Below, piece after piece: positions 51,961-60,124 of a stretch of DNA of 64,000 nt. The stretch is from Effrenium voratum (taxonomy: Eukaryota > Sar > Dinophyceae > Suessiales > Symbiodiniaceae). The DNA lies in assembly GCA_963377175.1 (NCBI GenBank), contig CAUJNA010001446.1, forward strand, positions 1,626,065 to 1,690,064, in the 5' to 3' direction. Positions within the stretch are counted from its first letter, which is position 1. The number at the start of each line of letters is the position of its first letter. A model generated the notes under the pieces. It was given only the letters and a program-made list of their open reading frames with translations, was not told the origin of the DNA and did not search any database. The translations under genes were made by a program, and so were the position numbers.

Positions 51961-51990
51961 CTTTCAACATGGGTTGTCGCCGAAGAGTTT

Positions 51991-52059
51991 CTATAGATGG
52001 TTTGATTGTTTGTGTTGTTTCTTAGGCTGTTTGGCCCCTTTGACGCCGCACATAGGCAC
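51991..52059 (-). CDS. Possible exon 4 (terminal) of the gene at 52774
   Basis: After GGGTCCAG|GTGCCT the frame gives VPMCGVKGAKQPKKQHKQSN, then HL and TAG at 51993-51991. It joins exon 3 in phase over a family-C element with a GC donor. Codon bias is weak, so this is the least sure part of the model. Confidence 0.35.
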   Translation of the reverse strand: MPMCGVKGAKQPKKQHKQSNHL

Positions 52060-52148
52060 CTGGACCCTCAAACTACCCATAAAAATGGGATATCACCCCA
52101 TATTTTTGGGGTTCAAACCCATGTTTAAGGGAATTTTGAGGGTTCAGG
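52059..52148 (+). mobile_element. Family C element, recent copy, possible intron
   Basis: CCTGGACCCTCAAACTACCC to TTTTGAGGGTTCAGG, CA on both sides. It differs by only one to three bases from the copies at 55359 and 57417. Confidence 0.8.
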
Positions 52149-52149
52149 C

Positions 52150-52384
52150 AGTTCTCAAAAGTATGGGCTCGAAGAAATGAAACCCACCCAGACTTTGTTG
52201 GGAGCCCTCGAAGTGTGGATCGCTTGCGAGTCCTTGTTGGAAAATCCGAGCCAAAACGTAACGTGGGCCACGACGATGAGAGAAACGCCGTGCCAACGTT
52301 AACCCACAGTGGGCATCGAGCTTTGGGGCAAAAGAAAAAGAAACCCAGGGAACCCTGGGGAAATGGACATGGACGAACACCTGC
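52150..52384 (-). CDS. Possible exon 3 of the gene at 52774
   Basis: An open frame of 78 codons reading HCGLTLARRFSHRRGPRYVL, then ARIFQQGLASDPHFEGSQQS. It joins exon 2 in phase through a family-B element (TG|GATCGC to CTAG|GCAGG). GC3 is about 50%, lower than in exon 1, and other frames are partly open, so it may be non-coding. Confidence 0.4.
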
Positions 52385-52482
52385 CTAGATAGCCAAGTTG
52401 CGATCGCGTTTTTCAGTCACTGTTGCGGTCGGGTTTTGGGGTAAAGCGGATGGAAAAAAACGATCGCAACTGGCGATCCAGG
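52384..52482. mobile_element. Family B element with TG duplication
   Basis: CCTAGATAGCCAAGTTGCG to GCAACTGGCGATCCAGG with TG on both sides and CGATCG twice inside. Possible intron 52385-52478 of the minus-strand gene. Confidence 0.75.
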
Positions 52483-52519
52483 TGGTTGAATTTGACCCAT
52501 CTTCCAAGATGTCAGATGG
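52479..52519 (-). CDS. Exon 2 of the gene at 52774
   Basis: Forty-one nt between the family-E and family-B elements: PSDILEDGSNSTT plus two bases. It continues exon 1 in frame. If the target duplication of the family-E element is collapsed, the uninterrupted frame is the same with one residue changed (KK-A-SDILEDG). Confidence 0.5.
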
Positions 52520-52630
52520 CTGTGGTTCAAAACACCGGTGCCAAAATGGAACCCTGGTAAGTGGAAACATGGACCAAAACCTGCGGTTTGCCCCTCCGAT
52601 CGTTTCATTTTGATTGCCACACCCAGATGC
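52520..52630 (-). mobile_element. Family E element acting as an exact 111-nt intron
   Basis: On the minus strand AAGAAG|GCATCTGGGTGTGGC to GAACCACAG|CCATCTGAC. The element ends GGTGTGGC and CCACAGCC are bounded by CATCTG on both sides, a 5-6 bp duplication. GC donor and AG acceptor both lie at the junctions, so splicing removes the element plus one duplication copy and keeps the frame. Confidence 0.7.
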
Positions 52631-52774
52631 CTTCTTGTAGAGGCTGCTCTTTTCGGGGTGCCATTCTGAGGTCTTGGAGTCCACCAACAGCTTCGGGATC
52701 TCGTTCAGATACTTGGCCGGGTCGTTCGTGAAGGAGGTGTACCTCAGCTGGAGGGAGCTGAAGTTTTCGGACAT
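52631..52774 (-). CDS. First exon of an unidentified gene (ATG start)
   Basis: Forty-eight codons from ATG (52774-52772) to CTCTACAAGAAG|GCATCT. The peptide is MSENFSSLQLRYTSFTNDPA, then KYLNEIPKLLVDSKTSEWHP and EKSSLYKK. More than 90% of third positions are G or C. The ATG could also be internal, since GATGAG|ACATG upstream is acceptor-like, but it fits a start after GC-rich leader sequence. No family recognised; soluble and helical. It is followed by a family-E intron. Confidence 0.7.
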
Positions 52775-52833
52775 GTCTCATCCGCCCCCCCCAAAAAAAA
52801 AACTTTTTCTAGGGGTACCTTCCATTTCCATTT

Positions 52834-52926
52834 TTTCCAGGGATCCGGATCTTTTCAGGAAACCATCAAAAACCCCGGGGAAACGGATCCGGTTTCTGAA
52901 AAGAACGATGGCAATGAAAAGAATGG
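52834..52926. mobile_element. Family J element
   Basis: TTTTTTCCAGGGATCCGG to AAAAGAATGG with the GGATCC arms and AACGGATCCGGTTTCTG. Confidence 0.7.
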
Positions 52927-52927
52927 G

Positions 52928-53025
52928 CCTAGATAGCCAAGTTGCTGTCTGTTTCAGTCACTGGTGCTGGTTTTTGGGGGTAAAGTGGATGAAAAAAAAA
53001 AAAACATCGCCACTGGCGATCCAGG
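52928..53025. mobile_element. Family B element with GG duplication
   Basis: CCTAGATAGCCAAGTTGCTG to CACTGGCGATCCAGG; GG on both sides. Directly next to the J element. Confidence 0.75.
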
Positions 53026-53049
53026 GGGGAATCAACCGCCTAGAGTTTC

Positions 53050-53215
53050 GTGCGCGAAACCTTGGCCCTTCCGGACCTGAGGCTCTCTTGGGGCCAAGGT
53101 TCTGAAGGCCCCAAGCACCGGAGAGCCGCTGGGGAAGAAATTCTATCGGCACCAAGCCTTCTTTCATGTAAAACGGAGTCCCTTCCCAAGGAACCAAAAG
53201 GCGTCTCTTCGTCCA
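53050..53215 (-). CDS. Candidate exon, unidentified protein
   Basis: Minus frame reading LVPWEGTPFYMKEGLVPIEF, then LPQRLSGAWGLQNLGPKRA. The plus strand is also open (ILSAPSLLSCKTESLPKEP). Splice sites are not clear; moderate codon bias. Confidence 0.35.
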
Positions 53216-53224
53216 TGTGCGTTT

Positions 53225-53327
53225 TCGCCCCCTGGAAAAAAAGAAGATATGTCCAGTAGTGATAGTATAGATTCCCTATAAATTAAACCAACCTGGGGAA
53301 ATAATAAACATGTTCTTAAGCAAACGG
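53225..53327. mobile_element. Family G element
   Basis: GCCCCCTGG, GTCCAGTAGTGATAGTATAG, then TTCTTAAGCAAACGG; the left CATTTGC is degenerate. Confidence 0.6.
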
Positions 53328-53487
53328 AAGTCTTGGCTAACGTTCCCGCATCAATTGCACCCCATTGGCTTCCGCGGGTTCAACACCCGATGAAACTCAT
53401 TTCTTCGCCGCTTCACTTTGACCTCACTTCCGATGTGGATGGCCGCAAAAGCACAGTTGAGTCATCATAAAAACCCGGTATAAAAAT

Positions 53488-53600
53488 AGTCTACCCAGAA
53501 CCATGTAAAGAAATAAGAAGGCGGATATCCGCAGCTATTTCTGGTTGGGATTGTCCCTTACTAACCTTCATCTACCCGGTTTTTGCTTGTGGCTCAGTTT
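53488..53600. repeat. Dispersed repeat shared with 34112-34215
   Basis: CCAGAACCATGTAAAGAAAT, AAGGCGGATATCCGCAGCTA, CTAACCTTCATCTACCCGG and TTGTGGCTCAGTTTTTG in the same order as the other copy. Confidence 0.75.
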
Positions 53601-53741
53601 TTGTTTGAAGTTTTTCCATGGCGGCCAGACCGTGACTAAAGTCCAACTCGGTGAATCAGGGAATGCAACTGCTTGACATGGGGAGCCACTTGGAGCCACT
53701 TGGCCTCAAGCAAACCGCTGATCTTCTTTTAGTGGTTTCAG

Positions 53742-53884
53742 GAAACAACATCGTCCAATGTTCCCCACACAAACCGGGAGCACCAACCGGGAGCGCGAAG
53801 GTGCACGTGCTACACACCTCCGAACTCCTGCCGTCCAAATGCAGAAAAACAACCAGACATCCCTGGAGCAGAAAGGAGCCTCAG
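53742..53884 (+). CDS. Internal exon, unidentified protein
   Basis: Plus-strand exon between TCTTTTAGTGGTTTCAG|GAAACA and GCCTCAG|GCAAAA (GC donor), 143 nt. The peptide is NNIVQCSPHKPGAPTGSAKV, then HVLHTSELLPSKCRKTTRHP and WSRKEPQ. GC3 is high in the second half; basic and probably disordered in the first. A small internal duplication (ACCGGGAGC twice) lies at 53776-53796. Family unknown. The opposite strand is open too but has poorer codon bias. Confidence 0.55.
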
Positions 53885-54534
53885 GCAAAACCTCCGCTAC
53901 AAGCGCGCGCCGAAACGGGTCTTAGGCCGATGCTTGCAGTATCCCAAAGGATGTCCAGCTTAAACTGAAGGTTTGGAGGTCTATATTCCATACCGCCCCC
54001 CCCCTTTAAGGACTTGTTGCAATCCAACCCCCAGTGAATCCAACCAAAAACCCTATGGGTGTTAATTTTAACTGGGCACCCTTTGCTGGACAGCATTGGG
54101 GATTTATGTCCACCAGCCACTTTTGCGGGGCTACGATCTGTTAAAAGCTCATGCCTGGCTGTCATAAAATGTCCGGTAACCACAAAATGCCTTGAGATGG
54201 GCTCGCTTGGGCGAGCTAAGCCACAGCCTGGCATAGCCTAGCGGTTTTGGGCTCCCGAAATACATCGAAGCCGAACCATTGAAATGTCCTTAAGGTTTCC
54301 AACTTGGTCCCAATATTTACCCCCTCCAAATACCCACATATTTTTGAGGGTATGAGGTCAATCCTTTACAACAACAGGGGTCGGTACTTACCCTGAAAAC
54401 CGATCGGCTTTCCAAAACAAGCCAGCTAAAAAAACAAGGAGGACCCTCAAACAAACCAACTTATAAATGGTCGATTTCACAAAAGAAAACAAATGTAAAT
54501 GTAGCTTGCCTTTTTTCACCGCTTTTCTAAGGCA

Positions 54535-54635
54535 CCTGGATCGCCAGTTGCGATCCTTTTTTCCCAAGCACTCAGAACCCCAATCGCAACAGTGACTGAA
54601 AAAAAAGCGATCGCAACGCAACTTGGCGATCTAGG
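54535..54635 (+). mobile_element. Family B element with CA duplication
   Basis: CCTGGATCGCCAGTTGCG to CAACTTGGCGATCTAGG with CA on both sides. Confidence 0.8.
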
Positions 54636-54695
54636 CACTTGGTTGTGATTTCCCATATTTGTCAAAGTTGCCTTGTTCACCGCGTTTTTAAGGCG

Positions 54696-54797
54696 CCTGG
54701 ATAGCCAAGTTGCGATCGTTTTGTTCAGTCACTGTTGCTTGCTGGTTCTTGGGGTGTTGAGTGGATGGAAAAAGGCGATCGCCACTGACGATCCAGG
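54696..54797. mobile_element. Family B element, reverse orientation
   Basis: CCTGGATAGCCAAGTTGCG to CACTGACGATCCAGG, about 60 bp from the previous B copy. The unit TTTGTCAAAGTTGCCTTGTTCACCGCG-like flank is shared in part with 54847-54866. Confidence 0.75.
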
Positions 54798-54938
54798 CAG
54801 TCCGTTTTTTTTTGTGGCACGTAGTGATTTCCCGTATTTCTCGAAGTTGCCTGGTTCACACCGCGCTTTTCATTCAACTGTTTTTTGTGTGTGGCTCAAC
54901 CCCTTGCCAGCCAAATTTCTACTGGTACCTACCCCATT

Positions 54939-55028
54939 CTTTCCAGGGATCCGATCTTTCTAGAAAACCTCCGGAAACCCGGGAAAACGGCTCCGGTTCT
55001 TGGAAAGAACGAGGGTTGAAAAGAATGG
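54939..55028. repeat. Family J element
   Basis: CATTCTTTCCAGGGATCCG to TGAAAAGAATGG with AACGGCTCCGGTTCTTGG. Confidence 0.65.
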
Positions 55029-55358
55029 ACCAGGAATCACCCCCTAGACAAATGCATCGCTCGGCTGAAAAAGATTGCCCCAACTTGGCCCGCGGGGCTG
55101 CCGGCCCGTGGGTCAATCCTTCGGGAAAAATCCCTCCCAGAGGCTCCTGGGGCTTTCAATGGACCCGAGCCCTCCACTAGACACCCCGCGGGCTCCGGTG
55201 GTTGGGACCCGGTCTCAAGGTTGTTGGAAGGCCCCAAATCAATCGAATTGGAGCCTCTGGGCTAGAACAGGGCTGTGGGAAATGGAATCGAATTGGAACC
55301 CCCAAAGACTAACCCCCTATATAAAGGGGGAGATTCCCTTGTGTCACAGAAGTGGGGA

Positions 55359-55448
55359 CCTGGACCCTCAAACTACCCATAAAAATGGGATATCACCCCA
55401 TATTTGTTGGGTTCAAACCCATGTTTAAGGGAATTTTGAGGGTTCAGG
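55359..55448 (+). mobile_element. Family C element, recent copy
   Basis: CCTGGACCCTCAAACTACCC to TTTTGAGGGTTCAGG with GA on both sides. It abuts the minus-strand exon at 55449-55563. Confidence 0.85.
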
Positions 55449-55454
55449 GATAAA

Positions 55455-55563
55455 CCCCGAGCGATCCACCACAACCCGCGAGAAAATTTGGCGACCTCTT
55501 TGGATCTCGAGGTGCTGAGGCGCACTACCTCAGGTGCCGAGGTCGTCGGGTCAGAGGACGACA
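55455..55563 (-). CDS. Probable first exon, unidentified protein
   Basis: Minus-strand frame from ATG at 55563: MSSSDPTTSAPEVVRLSTSR, then SKEVAKFSRGLWWIARG, ending CTCGGG|GTTTAT just before a recent family-C element. Codons are GC3-rich. It has a Ser/Thr/Pro-rich start and a Trp-Trp motif. The donor is the only GT near. The next exon after the element (CCAG|GTCCCC) reads PHFCDTRESPPLY in phase but is weakly supported. Not recognised. Confidence 0.55.
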
Positions 55564-56098
55564 TGACCCCAAGGTTCGGGGCCCCGAACCACCGGATATG
55601 ACCTGAAAGAACCACCCGAACCCTCAAACGAGCCATAAAAAAAGGGGATTCCACCCCCAAATTGTGTGGTAAGATTGTCAAAATTCCAACTTAAACATGG
55701 GTTATAGCCAACCAGACTTATGGAATTGGTGAAATTTCCGACTTTGTTTTGCTTTTTGTAGTTCTCGAAGGTCCAGGTTCCCAAAAGAAAGTTGGACTCC
55801 GCCAATTCCAGGGGTGTCATAACTCATGTTTAAGTTGGATTTGTTTGAGGGTTCGAGCCACCCTTAAAACAATGGTTGGGTTCATATGTTCAACCAGCAT
55901 TGTTTACCGTGGATTGTCATCCAAGGGTCAACCATTCTTTTAATGGGGGCAAGAAACCCCGCGGGGCCTAAGCGTCAAAAGGGACCCTCCAGAGGGCTCG
56001 AACTGGACCCATTGGATTTGGTCTTGAACCTCAAAAAATGAGGGCCGCGAGGGCTGCGATGCGCTGGGGCACAGGATGCTAGAAATGTAGCTCTGTAT

Positions 56099-56237
56099 AA
56101 TGTTGACCCAGGATTAATAAACCCGTCCCATTATTAGAGGGGTGTTCCCTCCAAAAGGTGATGAATCCCCACTAAAAGGGAACACCCCCCGACGAAAATC
56201 TACCAGGGGTTTAATTATTAATCCGGGGTTAACATTA
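56099..56237. mobile_element. Family H element
   Basis: AATGTTGACCCAGGATTAATA to TTAATCCGGGGTTAACATT with GGGTGTTCCCTCC and GGGAACACCCCCC arms. Confidence 0.8.
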
Positions 56238-56511
56238 CATGAGGGGATGCTTCATCCCTACCTGGACCCTTCACCCAGGGGTTCGAACTTTGAAGGCTCT
56301 CTTTGGACAAGCTTGGCATAGGAAAGCTACACCTGAAAAAACAGATGTCTCCCCAAGGCAGTCTGCTACTTCAATGCACCTGCACCCATGCAGCTTGACA
56401 TTCCTCACTTGACCTGTTCATCCATAAAAGGCAGGGACACGGGTCTGATTCGGCTTCTTTCGGATTGAAATTGCTGACTTCGGATCTATCACACATTTTG
56501 AGAGCCCCAAA

Positions 56512-56615
56512 CAAGATTCGAGTTCGGCCCAGTTATAGAATGTATATTTTATTATTTGCTTCAATTTTAGTCACTGGTAAAATGGTATATATATATATAT
56601 CCTAAGTCTACCCCA
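56512..56615. repeat. Family L element with an AT microsatellite
   Basis: GCCCAGTTATAGAATGTATA to CACTGGTAAAATGG, then (AT)n and CCTAAGTCTACCCCAG. Confidence 0.65.
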
Positions 56616-56674
56616 GAAACAGCGGTTGGATGCGGTTGGTGTGTCCCATGCTTCGGGGTCTCGCTCGGATGATC

Positions 56675-56760
56675 TCAAGACCTCAAGGCGCTCAGCTTAA
56701 AAAGTCGCATGTCTCGAAAGACTTCTTCTGTGGTTAAGGAGGGGCTTCCCATGCAAATAT
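56675..56760 (-). CDS. Terminal exon of the 56.7-57.4 kb gene
   Basis: After ACGATCCAG| the frame is (D)ICMGSPSLTTEEVFRDM, then RLFKLSALRS and TGA (56677-56675). It joins exon 2 as LVE|DICMG. Collapsing the upstream element to its TA site gives LVEGICMG, the same frame. Confidence 0.7.
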
Positions 56761-56874
56761 CTGGATCGTCAGTTGCTGCTGCTTTTTGTTTTCTCCTTTT
56801 CTTTTTTCCGTGCACTGTACCCCAAAAAACAACAACAGTGACTGCAAAAAGCGATCGCAACTTGGCTATGGTAC
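56761..56874 (-). mobile_element. Family B element acting as an exact intron (GT-AG)
   Basis: GAGG|GTACCATAGCCAAGTTGCG to ACGATCCAG|ATATTT on the minus strand, 114 nt. The ends are slightly altered B termini (CCATAGCC and GATCCAGA) with TA on both sides. The intron length is a multiple of three, so the frame also runs through it. Confidence 0.7.
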
Positions 56875-57184
56875 CCTCTACAAGAACCAGGGCTCCAATT
56901 CCCAAACCGCTAAACCGCCACAAAACCGATCGAGGCACTGATGGTCCCGGGGAAGAAGAAAAACCAACATGGCGGGTCCGAGAAATCTGCTTTTTGGCAA
57001 CCTCCAAGAACGGGACACAAATTGTGTTGCACTTGGCCAAGCATTCCCTTTCCAATTCCTCGGATTCGGGTTGAGCATCTCCAAAGGGCTTGAACCGGAT
57101 TCGGTTCTGGACCGCACGGGCGACTTCGGATGCATCGGGACAATCAGAGCACACCATCCCAAGACCTTCGTAGCTCAGAAGGCC
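56875..57184 (-). CDS. Central exon, unidentified cysteine-containing protein
   Basis: Minus-strand exon of 310 nt between two family-B introns. The peptide is LLSYEGLGMVCSDCPDASEV, then ARAVQNRIRFKPFGDAQPES, EELERECLAKCNTICVPFLE, VAKKQISRTRHVGF, a Ser/Pro linker and LWRFSGLGIGALVLVE. Five cysteines lie in the first 70 residues (CSDC and CLAKCNTIC), which may bind metal or form disulphides. GC3 is high to about residue 70, then falls. No family recognised. Its acceptor CCAG| is the end of the upstream family-B element. Confidence 0.7.
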
Positions 57185-57334
57185 CTGGATCGCCAGTTGC
57201 AGTTGTTTTTTTTGGTTTTCTCCGCTATTTAGTTTTGTTTCCGTTTTTCTTTCTCCCTGCACTTTACTCCCAAAACCGATCGCAACGGTGACTGAAAAGA
57301 GCGATCGCAACTTGGCTATCTATCTAGGGCCTTC
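57184..57334 (-). mobile_element. Family B element acting as an intron (GA-AG)
   Basis: Element 57184-57328 with GC on both sides (CCTGGATCGCC at one end, TATCTAGG at the other). The intron is 57185-57334: TAC|GAAGGCCC to GATCCAG|GGCC. Collapsing the element to one GC restores TYEGLLSYEG in the same frame. Confidence 0.7.
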
Positions 57335-57392
57335 GTATGTCCAAGGGGCGAAGGCCCCGAAGAGTTCAGATTCTCTCACCAAAGGCTCCCGG
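57335..57392 (-). CDS. Upstream exon of the 56.7-57.4 kb gene
   Basis: After TTAAAAAAAAAG| the frame reads REPLVRESELFGAFAPWTY, then the GA donor. GC3-rich and in phase with exon 2. A recent family-C element (57417-57506) lies just upstream, so the next intron may be that element. Confidence 0.55.
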
Positions 57393-57416
57393 CTTTTTTT
57401 TTAACGAAAAAATATA

Positions 57417-57506
57417 CCTGGACCCTCAAACTACCCATAAAAATGGGATATCACCCCATATTTTTGGGGTTCAAACCCATTTTTAAGGGAATTTTGAGGG
57501 TTCAGG
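57417..57506 (+). mobile_element. Family C element, recent copy, TA duplication
   Basis: CCTGGACCCTCAAACTACCC to TTTTGAGGGTTCAGG with TA on both sides; one base different from 52059-52148. Confidence 0.85.
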
Positions 57507-57658
57507 TAATAATAAAAAAGGCCCGAGAACCAGGTTTTGAGGGACACGTCCAATGCTTCGGGACCCGTCGGGGGGTCTTCCATAGCCTCTGGGTTTCGTG
57601 CGTTTGGGAAAGAACGAATCCCGTGACGCATGGTTCACCGGGCCCCCCTTCAAAGGCA

Positions 57659-57745
57659 CCTGGATCGCCAGTTGCTGTTTTTTCCCATGCACTCAAAACC
57701 CCAGAAACCTCCGATCGGCTTCGGCTTTCGATGGAAGTCCCAGAC
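57659..57745 (+). repeat. Chimera of family B left half and another element
   Basis: CCTGGATCGCCAGTTGCTG to CACTCAAAACCCCAG is family B. It then changes to CCGATCGGCTTCGGCTTTCG and ATGGAAG, a segment also seen near 48320 and 46020. Confidence 0.6.
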
Positions 57746-58038
57746 CCCCAGCCCACTCCGGTTGGTTGGGACTCTGAAAAATCAAATTGGACCCTCTGGG
57801 TCGACTCTGGGTGCTTAAACCTTGGCCAAATTAAAAGCGGCCCGGAATCTGACTTCACCTGAGAGTGCTGCCATGGTCGCCCCCAAAGACCCAAGAACAG
57901 GAGCGCCCCTGATAGGCCTTCTTGTCGCTAATTACTGTGGACACCCGAAATGCATGCAAACCAACCACAACTTGTTCCCTTGCCATATAGAGTTGTGTCA
58001 GGCTATTGGGATCAGGGGGCCCTCTCTTTTCTTGGTTG

Positions 58039-58126
58039 ACGTTGGAAGGGGAGCAAAAAACAAGCAGTTAAGTGGGGATGTCCCACTAAACCACAACAAG
58101 CAACAATGTAAAATGCTTCCCAACAC
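58039..58126. repeat. Family K element
   Basis: TTGACGTTGGAAGGGGAGC, CAGTTAAGTGG, CCACTAAACCACAAC and ATGCTTCCCAACAC. Confidence 0.65.
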
Positions 58127-58296
58127 AGGGATCCTTACATTATATACACCTGAACATTGCCTTGTAAATGGTGGGCTCCCTTTGTTTTGTTGGAAAAAGC
58201 CATGTTTCAAACGGTTGCAAAATGGAGATCTTTTAAGGAGCCCTGCAACAACAACCATGTTTTGGCGTTTCTGTCGTTTCGTTTTTGCTTCGAAGC

Positions 58297-58380
58297 CACC
58301 GAAGAGCTTCTTGTCCACATATCCAGCGCTGTTGGCCTTACACTTCGTCTTGCCGCCCTTCGTCTCCTCGGTGGAAAACC
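58297..58380 (-). CDS. Internal exon, Lys-rich protein
   Basis: Exon of 84 nt between CCCCACCAG|GGTTTT and GGTG|GCTTCG (GC donor). The peptide is FSTEETKGGKTKCKANSAGY, then VDKKLFG. Highly basic, GC3-rich, possibly nucleic-acid binding by charge alone. Not recognised. Confidence 0.6.
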
Positions 58381-58572
58381 CTGGTGGGGAACCAAAGGAC
58401 CACCGATTTTCTGGGTTGCTAAACCGACCTTTTTGCAAAAAGTGAATCACTTTTTGAGGGTTTCGTGGAAAACACGTGAAATTTCAACCAAAAAGGTGAA
58501 AGTCTAAAGATCCGTTGCCCTATAGCAGTCAAGCTTTGAGGCTCCGATTCCCTTCTTGAGACAAACTCAGAT

Positions 58573-58678
58573 CCTGGATCGCTTGCGGTTTCGTTTTTTC
58601 CGATGCACTCAAAACCATCCAAAAACCGATCGCGTTACAGTGACTGAAACAAGCTTTTTCGCAACTTGGCTATCTAGG
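58573..58678 (+). mobile_element. Family B element
   Basis: CCTGGATCGCTTGCGG to CAACTTGGCTATCTAGG with CGATCGCGTTACAGTGACTG. Confidence 0.75.
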
Positions 58679-59177
58679 AAGCCCTTTTAATACCGTCTGA
58701 AGCAACTGTGAAATTGCTGCTCCTCACATTGGCCAATTGGTTTACTTGAGCAAAGCGACAGTCCATTCCAGCGGGTCGACTGTACGGGTCCGGACATGTT
58801 CAGGGCTCAAAAGGGGTTCTTGGCCTCCAGTTGCTTATGTCCCACAAAAAAACAGACACGTTTCCAGTGGTAGATTCCAGCTCTAAAACCAACAGGAAAA
58901 AATGAAGAAATGACAACAACAATGAAAGTAACAAAACAAATTCTGAAACGGCAGATGGAAGCAACCTTTTTGTACACCAAAGCCGAACATCAAATAGCTT
59001 TCTGTGTCGCACTCCGAGGGCAATGACTGGGGCATTGTGGGTGGCTTGTATAATGGAGGCATGGAGGTTGCATACCGCATGGCCCTGGGGTTCAGTTACC
59101 ATCATTGCAACAATGGTTGGGCTCATATTTCACCATTGTCTAATCCTTCAGGATTGGAACACTGGAACCCTAGGGTG

Positions 59178-59286
59178 ATGTTGACCCCACATTCATCAGC
59201 CCCAGTGTGTTACGGGGGTGTCCCCAAGTTTAGTTGGGATTCAGACCACTTTTGGAGGGTTGGTTGATTCATATGGGGTCAACATT
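59178..59286. mobile_element. Family H element
   Basis: ATGTTGACCCCACATTCATC to CATATGGGGTCAACATT with GGATTCAGACCACTTTTGG. Confidence 0.75.
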
Positions 59287-59478
59287 TCTGGTAAACGAAA
59301 TTCACCAACCATAATCTTGCTGGTGCTCAGCAGAGAATGAGACATGGAATGACCCCCATAAACCATCCAACTGGTGGTGTCCTGCAGTCGGGAATCCAAA
59401 ATGGTTCATTCCATGTCTCATTCCCTGCCTATCGCAGCAGCAAGTAAACTTACGCGGGTTGCCACACATAACTTCAGG

Positions 59479-59571
59479 CTACCTGAACCCTCAAATGTCC
59501 CTTAAGAATTGCTAGCCCATGGTAGCCCCAAGAGACAGCTATGTTTTTAAATCTCATTTGAGGGTTCAGGT
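59479..59571. mobile_element. Family C element, adjacent to another C copy
   Basis: CCTGAACCCTCAAATGTCCC to CATTTGAGGGTTCAGG, TA on both sides. The next family-C copy starts at once. Confidence 0.7.
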
Positions 59572-59572
59572 A

Positions 59573-59660
59573 CCTGAACCCTCACAAGTCCAACTTAAAA
59601 AGGGGTTTTGACCCCCAAAATGAGGTGAACTCCCCTGTTTTAGGGGGAGTTTGAGGCTTC
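59573..59660 (-). mobile_element. Family C element abutting an exon
   Basis: On the minus strand CTG|GAAGCCTCAAACTCC to GTGAGGGTTCAG|; it supplies the GA donor of the exon at 59661-59771. Confidence 0.65.
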
Positions 59661-59771
59661 CAGTTGCTGTTGAGTCCGCCCCCCGAAATTGACGCTCGGC
59701 GAAAACTCCGCGAGGCGCCGTGTCGGCGCAGCGGCCCCAGAGCCGCTCCGCCCAGCCCCACTCCTCGGCAC
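59661..59771 (-). CDS. Internal exon, unidentified protein
   Basis: Exactly 37 codons between TTTTTTTTCGAG|GTGCCG and CAACTG|GAAGCC (GA donor at a family-C element). The peptide is VPRSGAGRSGSGAAAPTRRL, then AEFSPSVNFGGRTQQQL. GC3 is extreme; Gly/Ser/Ala/Arg-rich and probably disordered. The opposite strand is also open but with poorer codon bias. Not recognised. Confidence 0.55.
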
Positions 59772-59940
59772 CTCGAAAAAAAACGAATGGCCAAGTTGCG
59801 GGGCCAGGGTTCCCCTGCCCTCCCAACTAACAAAGGCCAGTGCCAAAAGGCCAACTCAAGAGGAAAGTAGTTTTTTTTTTTTTTTCCCAGGGTCTGTGCA
59901 CAAACCCATGTTAGGTGGGAGGGTACTGAAACAGACAAAC

Positions 59941-59990
59941 CGAAAAAAGTTGGTACCCTAAACCCCAACCGCTCAATCTGGAGGACCTAG
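59941..59990 (-). repeat. Family A left-end fragment, reverse orientation
   Basis: GTTGGTACCCTAAACCCC, then CAATCTGGAGGACCTAG: the complement of a family-A left half. Confidence 0.65.
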
Positions 59991-60091
59991 AAATCGCCAA
60001 GTTCTTGCTTTCATTCTTTTCAGTCACTCTAACGCGATCGGTTTTTGGGGTATTGAGTGCATGGAAAAAAAGAAACCGCACCCGATCCAGG
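59991..60091. mobile_element. Family B element next to a polypurine tract
   Basis: AAATCGCCAAGTTCTTGC to CACCCGATCCAGG with CAGTCACTCTAACGCGATCGG. Confidence 0.65.
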
Positions 60092-60124
60092 TCGTTCGTC
60101 CGGAGCGTTCGGTCGTGAAAGTCG

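Noticed and set aside
54105..54241. Plus-strand terminal exon ending in TAG (LRSVKSSCLAVIKCPVTTKC)
   Set aside because: Another plus frame and the minus strand are equally open, and codon bias is weak.
22802..60091. GCGATCGC octamers as cyanobacterial HIP1 sites, suggesting foreign DNA
   Set aside because: They occur only within family-B elements at fixed positions, so they belong to the element and are not a genome-wide signature.
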